The position numbers were made by a program, and so were the translations under genes. DNA of 64,000 nucleotides from Microvirga subterranea. GTDB taxonomy: Bacteria; Pseudomonadota; Alphaproteobacteria; Rhizobiales; Beijerinckiaceae. Under the pieces are notes generated by a model, which saw only the letters and a program-made list of their open reading frames with translations, was not told the origin of the DNA and ran no database searches. The DNA lies in the NCBI RefSeq assembly GCF_003350535.1, contig NZ_QQBB01000004.1, forward strand, positions 1-64,000, read 5' to 3'. This document shows, one piece after another, positions 42,403-52,479 of the stretch. Position 1 is the first letter of the stretch; every line of letters starts with the position of its first letter.

Positions 42403-43296
42403 GTGACCGCCTCCACCGACCGCTTCGGCCTCTCGGCCGCCATGACTACCCCCTTCCGGTCCGACGGTGCGGTCGATCTCGCCAAGCTTGGCGATCATGC
42501 CCGCTGGTGCCTGGAGAACGGCTGTTCGAGCGTGACCGTGTTCGGCACCACCGGGGAAGGCGCGTCGATCGCGACCTCGGCCCGTGGACGGATTCTCGAA
42601 GCCCTCGCGGCCGCCGGGGTCGAGGGCCGCGACGTGGTGTTCTGCATGGCGGCGTCCGCCGTGGAGGAAGCCTTGGATCAGGGGCGGCTGGCGCATGATT
42701 TCGGCTGCCGCAGCCTGCTCCTGACCCCGCCCTTCTATTTCAAGGGCGTGAGCGACGAGGGCCTCTTCTCGTGGTTCAGCCAAGTTCTGGAAGCGCTGGG
42801 CCCGGCGGCGCGCGGGGTCATCCTCTACAACATACCCTCGGTGACGCAGGTCGGCCTTTCGATCGAGCTCATCGGCCGCCTCAAGCAGGCCTTTCCGGGC
42901 ATCGTCACGGGCGTGAAGGACTCGTCGGGGGATTGGGACTACACGCAGCGCCTGCTTGCGGCCCACGGCGATCTTGCGATCCTGATCGGCGACGAGCGCT
43001 ACCTCGCCGAGGGCGTGCGCCGCGGTGGCCAGGGGGCCATTTCCGGCCTCGCCAATGTGTGTCCGGGCACCCTCCTGCCGCTGGCCAGGGACGGAAACGG
43101 GGACGAGCGGATCAACCGGCTCGTGGACGACGTGCTCCGGCATCCGGTCATCCCGGCGGTGAAAACCCTGGTGGCGCACCGCACCGGGGACGCGTCGTGG
43201 CTCACGGTCCGGGCTCCCTTGGCGACCTTGCCGAAGGCCGGCCAGGATCGGCTTTGTTCCGCCTTCGACGGATTGTTCGCCGCGAAGACGCATTGA
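42403..43296 (+). CDS. Dihydrodipicolinate synthase/N-acetylneuraminate lyase-family aldolase
   Basis: 297 residues from a GTG start. Schiff-base lysine K172 in GVKDSSGD, catalytic Y142 in LYNIPSV and the GTTGEG motif (48-53) are all intact, so it is an active class I TIM-barrel lyase or dehydratase. Being divergent from a TRAP importer and upstream of a GntR gene, it is more likely catabolic (2-keto-3-deoxy-sugar-acid aldolase or related) than lysine-biosynthetic DapA. The exact substrate is unknown. Confidence 0.88.
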   Translation: MTASTDRFGLSAAMTTPFRSDGAVDLAKLGDHARWCLENGCSSVTVFGTTGEGASIATSARGRILEALAAAGVEGRDVVFCMAASAVEEALDQGRLAHDFGCRSLLLTPPFYFKGVSDEGLFSWFSQVLEALGPAARGVILYNIPSVTQVGLSIELIGRLKQAFPGIVTGVKDSSGDWDYTQRLLAAHGDLAILIGDERYLAEGVRRGGQGAISGLANVCPGTLLPLARDGNGDERINRLVDDVLRHPVIPAVKTLVAHRTGDASWLTVRAPLATLPKAGQDRLCSAFDGLFAAKTH

Positions 43297-43308
43297 CGGG
43301 GCGACGGA

Positions 43309-43989
43309 ATGGAGAAGGCCGAACCGGCAGCGGACGGGACCAATCTACGGGAGAAGGCGTACGACCGCTTCACGCGTCATCTCCTGGCGCGCGACATCCG
43401 GCCGGGGCAGTTCATCTCGCAGCGCCAGCTCGTCGAACTGACCGGCCTGCCGCTCGGCGCCATCCGCGAGCTCGTGCCCCGGCTCGAATCCGAAGGCCTC
43501 ATCAAGACCGTGCCGCAGCGGGGGATGCAGATCGCCCATGTGGACCTGAGCCTGATCCGGGACGCGTTTCAGTTCCGGCTCTTCATGGAGCGGGAGGCCG
43601 TGGCGATCTTCACGGCGGAGGCCAGCGACGCGACCCTGGCGCGGCTGAGGCAGGAACACGAAAGCGTCGCCGCCGCCAGCGCGGCGCATCAGGGCGGCGA
43701 CATCGCCGACCTGGTCGCCCGGGCGCAGGCCGTCGACTGGGACCTGCACTGGACCATCATCTCGTCCCTTGGCAACGCCATCATTGCCGATGCCTACCGG
43801 GTGAACTCCATCAAGGTGCGCCTGATCCGTCAGGAGCAGACGCTGCTGTCCGAGGCACTCGTCATGCCGGTGATGCGGGAGCACCTGTCCATCATCGAGG
43901 CGATCGAGACGCGCGACCCCGCCCGGGCCATCGCGGCGATGGATGCGCACATCACCAGCGCCAGAAACCGCGCCCTCGGGCTTCGGTAA
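43309..43989 (+). CDS. GntR-family regulator, FCD subclass
   Basis: 226 residues. The winged-helix domain (TRHLLARDIRPGQFISQRQL, LTGLPLGAIRELVPRLESEGL) is followed by a helical FCD domain containing the metal-binding histidines (WDLHWTIISSLGN and MREHLSIIEAIETRD). It lies 12 bp after the lyase gene and probably controls that gene and the divergent TRAP operon in response to the imported acid or its product. Confidence 0.9.
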   Translation: MEKAEPAADGTNLREKAYDRFTRHLLARDIRPGQFISQRQLVELTGLPLGAIRELVPRLESEGLIKTVPQRGMQIAHVDLSLIRDAFQFRLFMEREAVAIFTAEASDATLARLRQEHESVAAASAAHQGGDIADLVARAQAVDWDLHWTIISSLGNAIIADAYRVNSIKVRLIRQEQTLLSEALVMPVMREHLSIIEAIETRDPARAIAAMDAHITSARNRALGLR

Positions 43990-44057
43990 GGGAACCGCCC
44001 AGGCAACCGGGCGAACGAGCACCGCGTTGTGACCCTGGACAAGCATGGAGCGAGGTC

Positions 44058-44252
44058 ATGGCCAACGAAAAGCCCGGGAAGACCCCTTCCGAGAAGCCGA
44101 AGCTCAACCCTGGCGATCAGGCCGAGGTCGGAACCCCCGGGGCCGGCGAGAACATCTGCCGGGAATGCAACGGCACCGGTAAGCTCGGCGAGAAGGAATG
44201 CCCGATCTGCGGCGGAACCGGAATCGTCATCGAAGAGATCGGCGGCGGCTAG
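44058..44252 (+). CDS. Small DnaJ-type zinc-motif protein, 64 residues
   Basis: Two CxxCxGxG-type motifs (CRECNGTG at residues 34-41 and CPICGGTG at 48-55) form one rubredoxin-like zinc site, like half of the DnaJ cysteine-rich region. The first 30 residues are charged and Pro-rich (GKTPSEKPKLNPGDQAEVG). No J domain is present. An AGCGAGG ribosome site precedes the ATG. It converges on rpoD with a shared terminator. A role in binding unfolded protein or RNA is only a guess. Confidence 0.75.
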   Translation: MANEKPGKTPSEKPKLNPGDQAEVGTPGAGENICRECNGTGKLGEKECPICGGTGIVIEEIGGG

Positions 44253-44321
44253 CACGGCCACGGATCGATGGGCCGGGATTCCGGCCTGACGAAGTCGGCG
44301 CGCAACCGGCCCTTAAATGAA

Positions 44322-44346
44322 AAAGGCGGGCCCGAGGCCCGCCTTT
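44322..44346. terminator. Bidirectional intrinsic terminator between zinc-motif gene and rpoD
   Basis: AAAGGCGGGCC (44322-44332) and GGCCCGCCTTT (44336-44346) form a perfect 11-bp stem with a CGA loop. Read leftward, the stem ends in five T residues, so it is a strong terminator for rpoD; rightward it ends in TTT and can also stop the small gene. Confidence 0.88.
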
Positions 44347-44353
44347 CGTGTTC

Positions 44354-46348
<1,995 letters not shown>

Positions 46349-46539
46349 GCTTTTGCTCTACTCCGGCGCCCCGCCGACGTCCCTCAAAACACCATCGATG
46401 CGCGAATGGGCGGCAAAGCCACGAGGCCTTACCACCCGAACGTCTTTCCAAACCATAAAACAGTAAGTCGCTTGACTAACCGTTAACCATCCCCCGCTCA
46501 ACCGCAGCGCTCCACCTTTGCCGCGCCCACCATGAAATG

Positions 46540-48432
46540 TCAGTGGTCACGGTGGACAACACCGTTGTCCAGGTCGGCCTCGGCACCCTCGACGGAGGAC
46601 AGCTGGTTTTGGACCTCCCGCAGCCAGGCGAGATTGGCCTCATTGTCCTCTTCGGCGAGCGCGCGCTCGGCAGCCCGAAGTTCGCTATGTAACGTGCGGG
46701 CGCGGCGATGCAAGGTGATCGCCTGCCGCAATGCGTCCTCAAGCCGCAACGGATCCGCGTGGGGCTCCAGCATCCAGCGGTCGCCGGGGCGGACGAGCGC
46801 CATCAGCCGCTCCGCCGCCTGGGTCAGGCCCGCGCGTTCGAGACGGGCCTGCATAACGGCGGCATCTGTGGGGTGTCCTGCCGCCGCGCCATCGAGCAGC
46901 AGGCTCCTCAGCATCTGGGAGGCCCGACCCTCGATGTCAAGCTCAGCAAGGGTTTCGACGTGATCATGCAGCAGTTCCGGGTGCACCAGGAAGGTGCACA
47001 GGATCATAGCCTCGCGGGGCGTCTCGGCCGTCGTGCCGGTGAAGAGCGGGCTCCGGGCGAGCAGCGGCGAGACGCTCATGCGGGCGCCCGGGGACATGGG
47101 GGCGGGCCCCTTCCGGTCCCGCCGGGAGCCGCCCCCCTGGCGGTTGAAGCGGCCGCCGCGGGGCTCGGGGCTCAGGGCCGAAATTCGGCTCTCGATCTCC
47201 TCGCGGTAGTAGCGCTTGAGGGTTTCGTCGCGAATCAGCGCCAGTGATTCGCGCAACCTCTGCTCCAGGCCGGCCCGGCGCTCGGGGGTGTCGAGCGGGC
47301 CCGCCTCGACCTCCCGGCCCCACAGCACGTCCACCAGCGGGCGCGCCGAGGCGAGCACGCGCTCGACCGCCTGGGCGCCGCCGTCGCGGGCGAGGTCGTC
47401 CGGGTCCTGACCCTCGGGCAGGATGGCGAAGCGCAGGGACTTGCCGGCGGTCAGGTTCGGCAGGGCGATGTCGAGGGCCCGGTAGGCCGCCCGCCGCCCG
47501 GCCTTGTCGCCGTCGAAGCACAGGATCGGCTCCTCGGCCATCCGCCACAGGAGCGCGAGTTGGTCCTCGGTCAGGGCGGTGCCCAGCGGCGCGACCGCGT
47601 TGGGAAAGCCCGCGACGCTCAACGAAATCACGTCCACGTAGCCCTCGACCGCGATCACGGTGCCCTTGTCGTGGGCCGGCTGGCGGGCGAGGTGGTGGTT
47701 GTAGAGGAGCCGTCCCTTGTTGAAGAGCGGCGTGTCCGGCGAGTTCAGGTACTTGGCCGGAACGTCGGCGCTCATGGCGCGCCCGCCGAAGGCCACCACA
47801 CGGCCGCGCATGTCGCAGATCGGGAACATGATCCGGTCGCGGAAGCGGTCGTAAGGGACCTTCACGTCGTCGCCGGTCACGAGAAGCCCGGCCTCGACCA
47901 TCATGTCGATGGCGACGTCCTTGGAGGCCAGGTGGTCGCGTAGGGCGAAGCGGTCCGGCGGCGCATAGCCGATGCGGAAGCGTCCTTGCGTCTCGCGGCT
48001 CAGGCGGCGGCCGGCGAGGTAGTCCCGCGCCTTGGCGCCGAACCGGCCCTGGAGCGAGGATTCGAAGAACTCGGCGGCCAGCTCCATCACGTCGTGGAGG
48101 CTCTTGCGTTTGATCTCCTCGGCCCGGTCCTCCCGCGACGGCTTCGGCAGCGCCACGCCGGCCTCGCCCGCGAGCCTCTCGACGGCTTCCGGAAAGGACA
48201 GCCCCTCCGTCTCCATGAGGAAGGTGAAGATGTCGCCGTGCTTGCCGGAGGAAAAGCAATGGTAGAACTGCTTCTGGTCGTTCACGTAGAAGGACGGCGT
48301 CTTCTCGGCGTTGAAGGGCGAGAGCCCGCGCCATTCCCGCCCCGCTTTCTTAAGACGCACGCGCTTGCCCACGACAGCCGAAACCGGCAGCCGGGCGCGG
48401 ATCTCTTCAAGGACTTGAGGCGGGTAGCGCAC
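46540..48432 (-). CDS. dnaG: DNA primase
   Basis: 630 residues: an N-terminal zinc-ribbon region, the TOPRIM catalytic core (GTVIAVEGYVDVISLSVAGF, PILCFDGDKAGRRAAYRA) and a C-terminal helicase-interacting region. It makes RNA primers at the replication fork. The GTG at 48432 gives the family-typical start (RYPPQVLEEIRARLPVSAVVG); an ATG nine codons upstream lacks a ribosome site. The usual zinc ligands CPFH and CFGC appear here as SPFN (38-41) and CFSS (59-62), so three of four are missing. Confidence 0.96.
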   Translation of the reverse strand: MRYPPQVLEEIRARLPVSAVVGKRVRLKKAGREWRGLSPFNAEKTPSFYVNDQKQFYHCFSSGKHGDIFTFLMETEGLSFPEAVERLAGEAGVALPKPSREDRAEEIKRKSLHDVMELAAEFFESSLQGRFGAKARDYLAGRRLSRETQGRFRIGYAPPDRFALRDHLASKDVAIDMMVEAGLLVTGDDVKVPYDRFRDRIMFPICDMRGRVVAFGGRAMSADVPAKYLNSPDTPLFNKGRLLYNHHLARQPAHDKGTVIAVEGYVDVISLSVAGFPNAVAPLGTALTEDQLALLWRMAEEPILCFDGDKAGRRAAYRALDIALPNLTAGKSLRFAILPEGQDPDDLARDGGAQAVERVLASARPLVDVLWGREVEAGPLDTPERRAGLEQRLRESLALIRDETLKRYYREEIESRISALSPEPRGGRFNRQGGGSRRDRKGPAPMSPGARMSVSPLLARSPLFTGTTAETPREAMILCTFLVHPELLHDHVETLAELDIEGRASQMLRSLLLDGAAAGHPTDAAVMQARLERAGLTQAAERLMALVRPGDRWMLEPHADPLRLEDALRQAITLHRRARTLHSELRAAERALAEEDNEANLAWLREVQNQLSSVEGAEADLDNGVVHRDH

Positions 48433-48629
48433 GAGGCGGGGTCTCCAAACCTGCTCCATAAACTAGGGCGCGAGCGGTAAAGAAAGAAACCGAACGGCCC
48501 CGCTTTTCTGTGCCCACAATCCACAGGGCGACTGCCCGGCGGCCCGGCCGCGCCGGGATGCCGCGCCAGGAACGCGTCTCCGCCGAGCCCGTTGATCCCG
48601 GTCTTCCCTTGAAGCCCTGCGAGGCACCC

Positions 48630-48902
48630 ATGACCAACACTAGGCGCTTATCGTTCATCCTTGCCGGATGTGTCGTCTTCAGCAGCCTTGCCGGAGCGGC
48701 CTCTGCGCAGCCCTGGATGGACCGGGACTACGACCGCGGCTGGCGCGACCAGGATCGCGGCTGGGACCGCGGCCGCGATTACGACCGCGGCCCACGCTGG
48801 CGCGGCCGCGACAGGGACCGGGACTGCTACTACGAGACCCGGCGCGAGCGGAACCGCTACGGCGACATCATCACCCGGCGCTACCGCGTCTGCGAGGACT
48901 GA
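48630..48902 (+). CDS. Small exported Asp/Arg-rich protein of unknown function
   Basis: 90 residues. A signal peptide (1-26, ending GAASAQ) precedes a mature part full of DRD, DRG and RGRD runs, with two cysteines (DCYYETRRERN and RYRVCED) that may pair. It is a charged, secreted low-complexity protein. It converges on a second Asp/Arg-rich exported protein 49 bp away. No domain is recognised. Confidence 0.7.
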   Translation: MTNTRRLSFILAGCVVFSSLAGAASAQPWMDRDYDRGWRDQDRGWDRGRDYDRGPRWRGRDRDRDCYYETRRERNRYGDIITRRYRVCED

Positions 48903-48951
48903 CGGAGGGACCGGGCGGCGGGCGTCATCCCGTCCGCCACCCCTTCCTCAG

Positions 48952-49356
48952 CTATTGCGATGAGGGCGGCGTCGACGGCGCGGGCGACGAGGTCGACGAG
49001 CCCGAGCTCTTCGCCTGCGACTGCACCCGGTCGAACATGGTCAGCGCCGCGTCCACGCAGGCGCGCGTCGACTCGTTCTCTCCGCAGACGACGCGAAGCA
49101 GCGTATCGCCGCTGCGCAGGAAGAAGCGCGCGCCGCGTCCCGAACGGTCGCCGTCCTCGTCATCGTCGCGCATGGCGCGCCCGCGGCGGTCGTCCCGGTC
49201 CCGATCCCGGTCGTCGTCCCGGTCGCGGTCCCACCGGCTGTAGCCGTCGTGCCAGCGCCCGCGTGGATAGTCGTCGCGGTCCCGCGACGAGCTCTGGCTC
49301 CAGGCCGACGTTCCGATGAGAGCCAGTCCGGCTGCGAGTAGAAGAGCTTTCCGCAT
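48952..49356 (-). CDS. Exported Asp/Arg-rich protein of unknown function
   Basis: 134 residues. Signal peptide 1-20 (LLLAAGLALIGTSAWSQ) is followed by an Asp/Arg-rich region (residues 23-75) and a compact segment FFLRSGDTLLRVVCGENEST with ACVDAALTMFDRV, which look like a small folded domain with a possible disulfide. The tail is Ser/Pro-rich. GGAGA lies about six bases before the ATG at 49356. Confidence 0.72.
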   Translation of the reverse strand: MRKALLLAAGLALIGTSAWSQSSSRDRDDYPRGRWHDGYSRWDRDRDDDRDRDRDDRRGRAMRDDDEDGDRSGRGARFFLRSGDTLLRVVCGENESTRACVDAALTMFDRVQSQAKSSGSSTSSPAPSTPPSSQ

Positions 49357-49462
49357 GGGGGTTCTCCGCTGAAGCGACGCCCCGGGAATTCGCGCGACCA
49401 TTCCTCGAGGGGCGTCTTGAAAACGTGGAGCAAGGGCGCACGGGTGAACCGGGCGCCGGGGT

Positions 49463-49726
49463 TCAAGGTTCCACGGAGCGGTTGTTCATGCCCCCGCCGC
49501 GGCCGGCAGCGTGCCCTGCGGCATCTGTCTCTCCCCGTCTCCCCCATCGCCCGCACCCTTTCCATGGCTCGCGCACCTCGGGCGTGCGGTAGACCGCATG
49601 GAGCGGAAAGCCCTCGGGCTTGGCCGCCAGGAGCCAGAGCGCCCGGATGAGCGGCGGCGCGGTGCGGATCTTGCTGGGCCAGCAACAGGCCATCGCAATG
49701 GAGAAGGTAAGTTTTTCCCAAATCAA
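49463..49726 (-). CDS. Possible small protein or gene remnant
   Basis: Open frame of up to 87 codons with a TTG start; an internal ATG gives [20 protein letters not shown]. About 35 codons from [20 protein letters not shown] to RTPEVRE use G or C at nearly all third positions, as in real genes here. Beyond that codon quality falls, suggesting a frameshift or a degraded end. No family is recognised. Confidence 0.35.
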   Translation of the reverse strand: MIWEKLTFSIAMACCWPSKIRTAPPLIRALWLLAAKPEGFPLHAVYRTPEVREPWKGCGRWGRRGETDAAGHAAGRGGGMNNRSVEP

Positions 49727-49745
49727 CAGGAAAGACTGACAGCAC

Positions 49746-49774
49746 TTGTTAATGCCCGGCGAAGGACGTATATA
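49746..49774 (+). promoter_or_regulatory. Sigma-70-like promoter of the cold-shock gene
   Basis: TTGTTA (49746-49751) and TATATA (49769-49774) are spaced by exactly 17 bp. Transcription would begin near 49781, giving a leader of about 155 bases before the ATG at 49937, as in cspA-type mRNAs whose long leader senses temperature. Confidence 0.6.
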
Positions 49775-49936
49775 GTTTTTATCGGATTTTGGCCGGACAA
49801 TCGGGTCGTTTCGCTTTTGACGCTGTCAGGCGCACGTTCGGACTTCCTTACCATTACATCGACGAACCGGGTTGAGGTCGCGCTTCTTGGCGCCTTCACT
49901 CACGTGCATCTACAGCAATCGCGAAAGGCTATCCCC

Positions 49937-50146
49937 ATGATCATGGGCACAGTGAAATTCTACAACGACACGAAGGGCTTCGGCTTCATCCAGCCGGACG
50001 ATGGCAGCAAGGACGTGTTCGTCCATGCGACCGCTCTCGAGCGCGCCGGCATCCGCGGCCTCGTCGAAGGCCAGAAGGTCTCCTTCGACACGGCCGAGGA
50101 CCGCCGCTCCGGCAAGGTTGCCGTCAACAATATTCAGGCTGCATAA
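49937..50146 (+). CDS. Cold-shock-domain protein (CspA family)
   Basis: 69 residues, a single OB-fold cold-shock domain. RNA-binding motifs RNP1 (KGFGFI) and RNP2 (VFVHA) are intact, with the family start MGTVKFYN. It acts as an RNA chaperone. Two ATGs six bases apart (49937, 49943) are possible; AAAGG upstream favours either. It is preceded by a long leader and followed by an intrinsic terminator. Confidence 0.95.
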   Translation: MIMGTVKFYNDTKGFGFIQPDDGSKDVFVHATALERAGIRGLVEGQKVSFDTAEDRRSGKVAVNNIQAA

Positions 50147-50188
50147 AACAGCCTCTTCGGCGCAGACGCATTTGTGCCGAGCCCTTTA

Positions 50189-50216
50189 GGCCGCTCCTTG
50201 TGGGGAGCGGCCTTTT
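50189..50216 (+). terminator. Intrinsic terminator after cold-shock gene
   Basis: GGCCGCTCC (50189-50197) and GGAGCGGCC (50204-50212) form a perfect nine-bp stem with a six-base loop, followed by TTTTGTTT. It separates the cold-shock gene from the next small operon. Confidence 0.9.
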
Positions 50217-50253
50217 GTTTGAACCCGTGGCGCTGCCACATTGGAGGGCCAAC

Positions 50254-50445
50254 ATGTCCCATAAATACAAGATCCGACAAATGGTGCGCCTCATCCGCGC
50301 TCCCGTCTCCGACAGCCGTGCCGATGGCAGTGGCATTTACGAGGTCGTCCGCCTCATGCCGGCCGACGAGACAGGCGAAGTTTCATACCGGATCAGATCA
50401 GGCATGACGGAGCGCGCTGTCCGAGAGAGCGAGATCAGAGCATGA
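50254..50445 (+). CDS. Small conserved-type protein of unknown function, 63 residues
   Basis: Starts at an ATG six bases after GGAGGG. The product (MSHKYKIRQMVRLIRAPVSD, later IYEVVRLMPADETGEVSYRI) looks like a compact beta-rich protein and has no signal peptide. It overlaps the next gene by four bases (ATGA), so it opens a three-gene operon with the DUF6481 and PlsC genes. The function is unknown. Confidence 0.7.
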   Translation: MSHKYKIRQMVRLIRAPVSDSRADGSGIYEVVRLMPADETGEVSYRIRSGMTERAVRESEIRA

Positions 50446-50819
50446 GTGGCTTTAAGGACAAAGGCTTCGCTGACCGGCTGGGCACAGCCGATAAGGCTCG
50501 CAAAGCCATGCTGGAGCGCGTTCGGGCGATGCCGAGTGCCGACGACCCCGCCGTTATCGAGCGCAAAGCAGCGCGCCAAGCGATCAGTGCCGCTCGTGAG
50601 GCACGCCGGGCCGAGCGCGAGAGCGATAGGATCGCCGCGCAGGCCCGCGAGGCTGAGGAGCGGTTGGCGCGCGAGGCGGATGAACAGGAGCAACGCCTCG
50701 CCGAGGAAGCGGCGCAGGCTGCCGAAAGAGCGGATGAAGCTGAACGTGGGGCCGCTTTGGAAGCAGCGCAGAAAGCGGCACGCGATGCTCGTTACGCCGC
50801 TAGAAAGGCGCGCAAGTGA
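50442..50819 (+). CDS. DUF6481-like charged helical protein
   Basis: 125 residues. The N-terminus MSGFKDKGFADRLGTADKAR and the RKAARQAISAAREARRAERE segment match small proteins annotated as DUF6481 in this order. The rest is one long Ala/Glu/Arg-rich helix, probably coiled-coil. It overlaps both neighbours (ATGA at its start, GTGA at its end). The role is unknown; the DUF assignment is from memory of the motif. Confidence 0.65.
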   Translation: MSGFKDKGFADRLGTADKARKAMLERVRAMPSADDPAVIERKAARQAISAAREARRAERESDRIAAQAREAEERLAREADEQEQRLAEEAAQAAERADEAERGAALEAAQKAARDARYAARKARK

Positions 50820-51637
50820 CAGGATCATCGTATGTCAACGCAGGCGCGCTGGTGCAACGGGCCGCTCCCGAAGCAGCCGGTCAGCAGCGGTCGAAAACAG
50901 CCTACCCAGCTCGACCTGTCGGGCCGTGGCAGTGGGCGCGATCGAAGCTGTTTGATCTCCTTCTCGCGTTCTGGACCGCTCTTTTCGGGCTAGCCGTCCC
51001 CATCCTATGGCTCTTCGGCTCCCCTGAAGTCCCAATTCGACTCGCGACCCGGATCTGGGTACGCGGCGTCTTGTTCGGCCTAAAGCATGTTGTGGGCTTG
51101 AATTACATGGAGCGTGGTCGGGAGCATGTTCCAAACGAGCCCTGTCTGATCGTTGGCAACCACCAATCGACCTGGGAGACGTTGGCCTCGCTGGTGCTCT
51201 TTCCCGATGTTGCGATCGTGGCCAAGCAGGAACTGCTCTCGATTCCCGTCTTCGGTTGGTATCTGCGGCGATCCCCTATGATCATCATCGATCGTGAGGC
51301 CGGCACCAAGGCATTGCGGGACATGATCCTGCAAAGCCAAGCGGCTCTCGACAAAGGACGATCCGTTCTGGTCTTTCCCGAGGGGACGCGGCGGCCCGTC
51401 GACCAGCGTGTGGAGTTCAAGCGCGGAGCGGAGTTTCTTTATACGAAACTCGGAGTGCCGACGCTGACAATGGCCGTTAACTCCGGACGCTTCTGGAGTC
51501 CCGGCGCCACAAGCAAAGGCAACGGCACGATCACGGTCATCTACGGCTCTCCGATTGCTCCCGGATTGTCAGGAAGCGAGTTCACCAGGAAAGCCGAAAG
51601 CACCTTAGAGGCCGATAAGAATTCCATTCCGCATTGA
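50816..51637 (+). CDS. 1-acyl-sn-glycerol-3-phosphate acyltransferase (PlsC family)
   Basis: 273 residues. Two hydrophobic stretches (about 45-68) anchor it in the inner membrane. The catalytic motif is NHQSTWE (H116, E121), an HX4E variant of the usual HX4D, also used by other alphaproteobacterial enzymes. The acyl-acceptor motif FPEGTR (187-192) is intact. It adds the second acyl chain in phosphatidic acid synthesis. It starts with GTG overlapping the DUF6481-like stop. Codon use is less GC-biased than in flanking housekeeping genes. Confidence 0.9.
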   Translation: MTGSSYVNAGALVQRAAPEAAGQQRSKTAYPARPVGPWQWARSKLFDLLLAFWTALFGLAVPILWLFGSPEVPIRLATRIWVRGVLFGLKHVVGLNYMERGREHVPNEPCLIVGNHQSTWETLASLVLFPDVAIVAKQELLSIPVFGWYLRRSPMIIIDREAGTKALRDMILQSQAALDKGRSVLVFPEGTRRPVDQRVEFKRGAEFLYTKLGVPTLTMAVNSGRFWSPGATSKGNGTITVIYGSPIAPGLSGSEFTRKAESTLEADKNSIPH

Positions 51638-51931
51638 GGCAGGATCGGACATCTCGGCTGCTTGAGCCCGGCAGAGAGACGGTCCGCTCACTGGGCGATC
51701 GCAGAAATTCGGCTTCATCGTAGATCTTCGAGACAAGAATGGCCGAGCCCAGTCGGCGGATCAGGTCTAAGGACGCCCCCCACGGGCCCGCATTTGTTTC
51801 TTTTTCGTTCCTGACAGGCATACCGAGCTAGGCTATATCGTGGTGGTCCGGTCCACCAAGGGGGGCGCTCGCGAGGCGTCGTGATTTGTGGGAGCGGACG
51901 GCGGCCGTGACGGGGCGATCCCGCTGAAGAG
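51638..51931. other. Gene-free 294-bp region
   Basis: No supported gene. A leftward open frame of 79 codons (51582-51821) overlaps the PlsC end and has no ribosome site. Base composition is lower in GC than the flanks. Confidence 0.4.
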
Positions 51932-52372
51932 CTAGTCCCGCGCGAGCGGCGTATCGAGCACGATGTGGGTCGTGGCAGTGGCGACGCCCGGCGTCGCTGC
52001 CACCGCGTCGCGGATCCGGTCGAGGTCGGCGTTGGACGCACAGGCCACCATCACCATGAGGTCGATGGCGCCGGTGAGCGAATGGCAGGCGGCGATCTCC
52101 GGAATGCCGGCGAGCCGCGGCACCACCTGCTTGCAGCGGAAGCCCGGCTCGAACGTGACGGCGATCATGGCGCGCACGGCGGGGTCGTGCCCGTGGCCGA
52201 GCGCGACCGTGTAGCACCGGATGACGCCCTCGCGCTCCAGGCGGCGCATGCGCTCCTGGGTGGCGCTGCGCGACAGCCCGACGCTGCGGGCGAGCCCGAC
52301 GAGGCTCTCCCGCGCGTTCTTGCGCAGGGCGCCGACGAGAATCCGATCCTTGTCGTCCAGGGTGATGCTCAT
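51932..52372 (-). CDS. Lrp/AsnC-family transcriptional regulator
   Basis: 146 residues. The HTH domain (LDDKDRILVGALRKNARESL, VGLSRSATQERMRRLEREGVI) is joined to a RAM/AsnC effector domain (AVRAMIAVTFEPGFRCKQVV, TGAIDLMVMVACAS) that binds amino acids or related ligands and makes octamers. The start MSITLDDKDRIL is chosen because the longer frame is non-coding. It diverges from the cysteine hydrolase gene across 107 bp and probably regulates it. Confidence 0.9.
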   Translation of the reverse strand: MSITLDDKDRILVGALRKNARESLVGLARSVGLSRSATQERMRRLEREGVIRCYTVALGHGHDPAVRAMIAVTFEPGFRCKQVVPRLAGIPEIAACHSLTGAIDLMVMVACASNADLDRIRDAVAATPGVATATTHIVLDTPLARD

Positions 52373-52479
52373 GGGGCCGCCGTGAGGTCTTCCGCCGGCA
52401 TTTCGCCGGCGCAACCGTCGTCTTGTCGAGTGAAACCGGCACGGACACAAGCGACAGATGGGGAAATGGAGGATTTCCC

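Larger units (their letters stand above)
49357..49936. other. 580-bp region without a firm gene, upstream of the cold-shock gene
   Basis: The right third holds the promoter and long leader of the cold-shock gene. The left part contains a leftward open frame (about 49463-49726, start TTG or an internal ATG) whose first 50 codons have strongly coding third positions and then lose them. I list that frame separately with low confidence. Confidence 0.5.

Noticed and set aside
51582-51821. Leftward 79-codon frame after PlsC
   Set aside because: It has no ribosome site, overlaps the end of a solid gene and resembles no family; it could be a remnant but cannot be supported.
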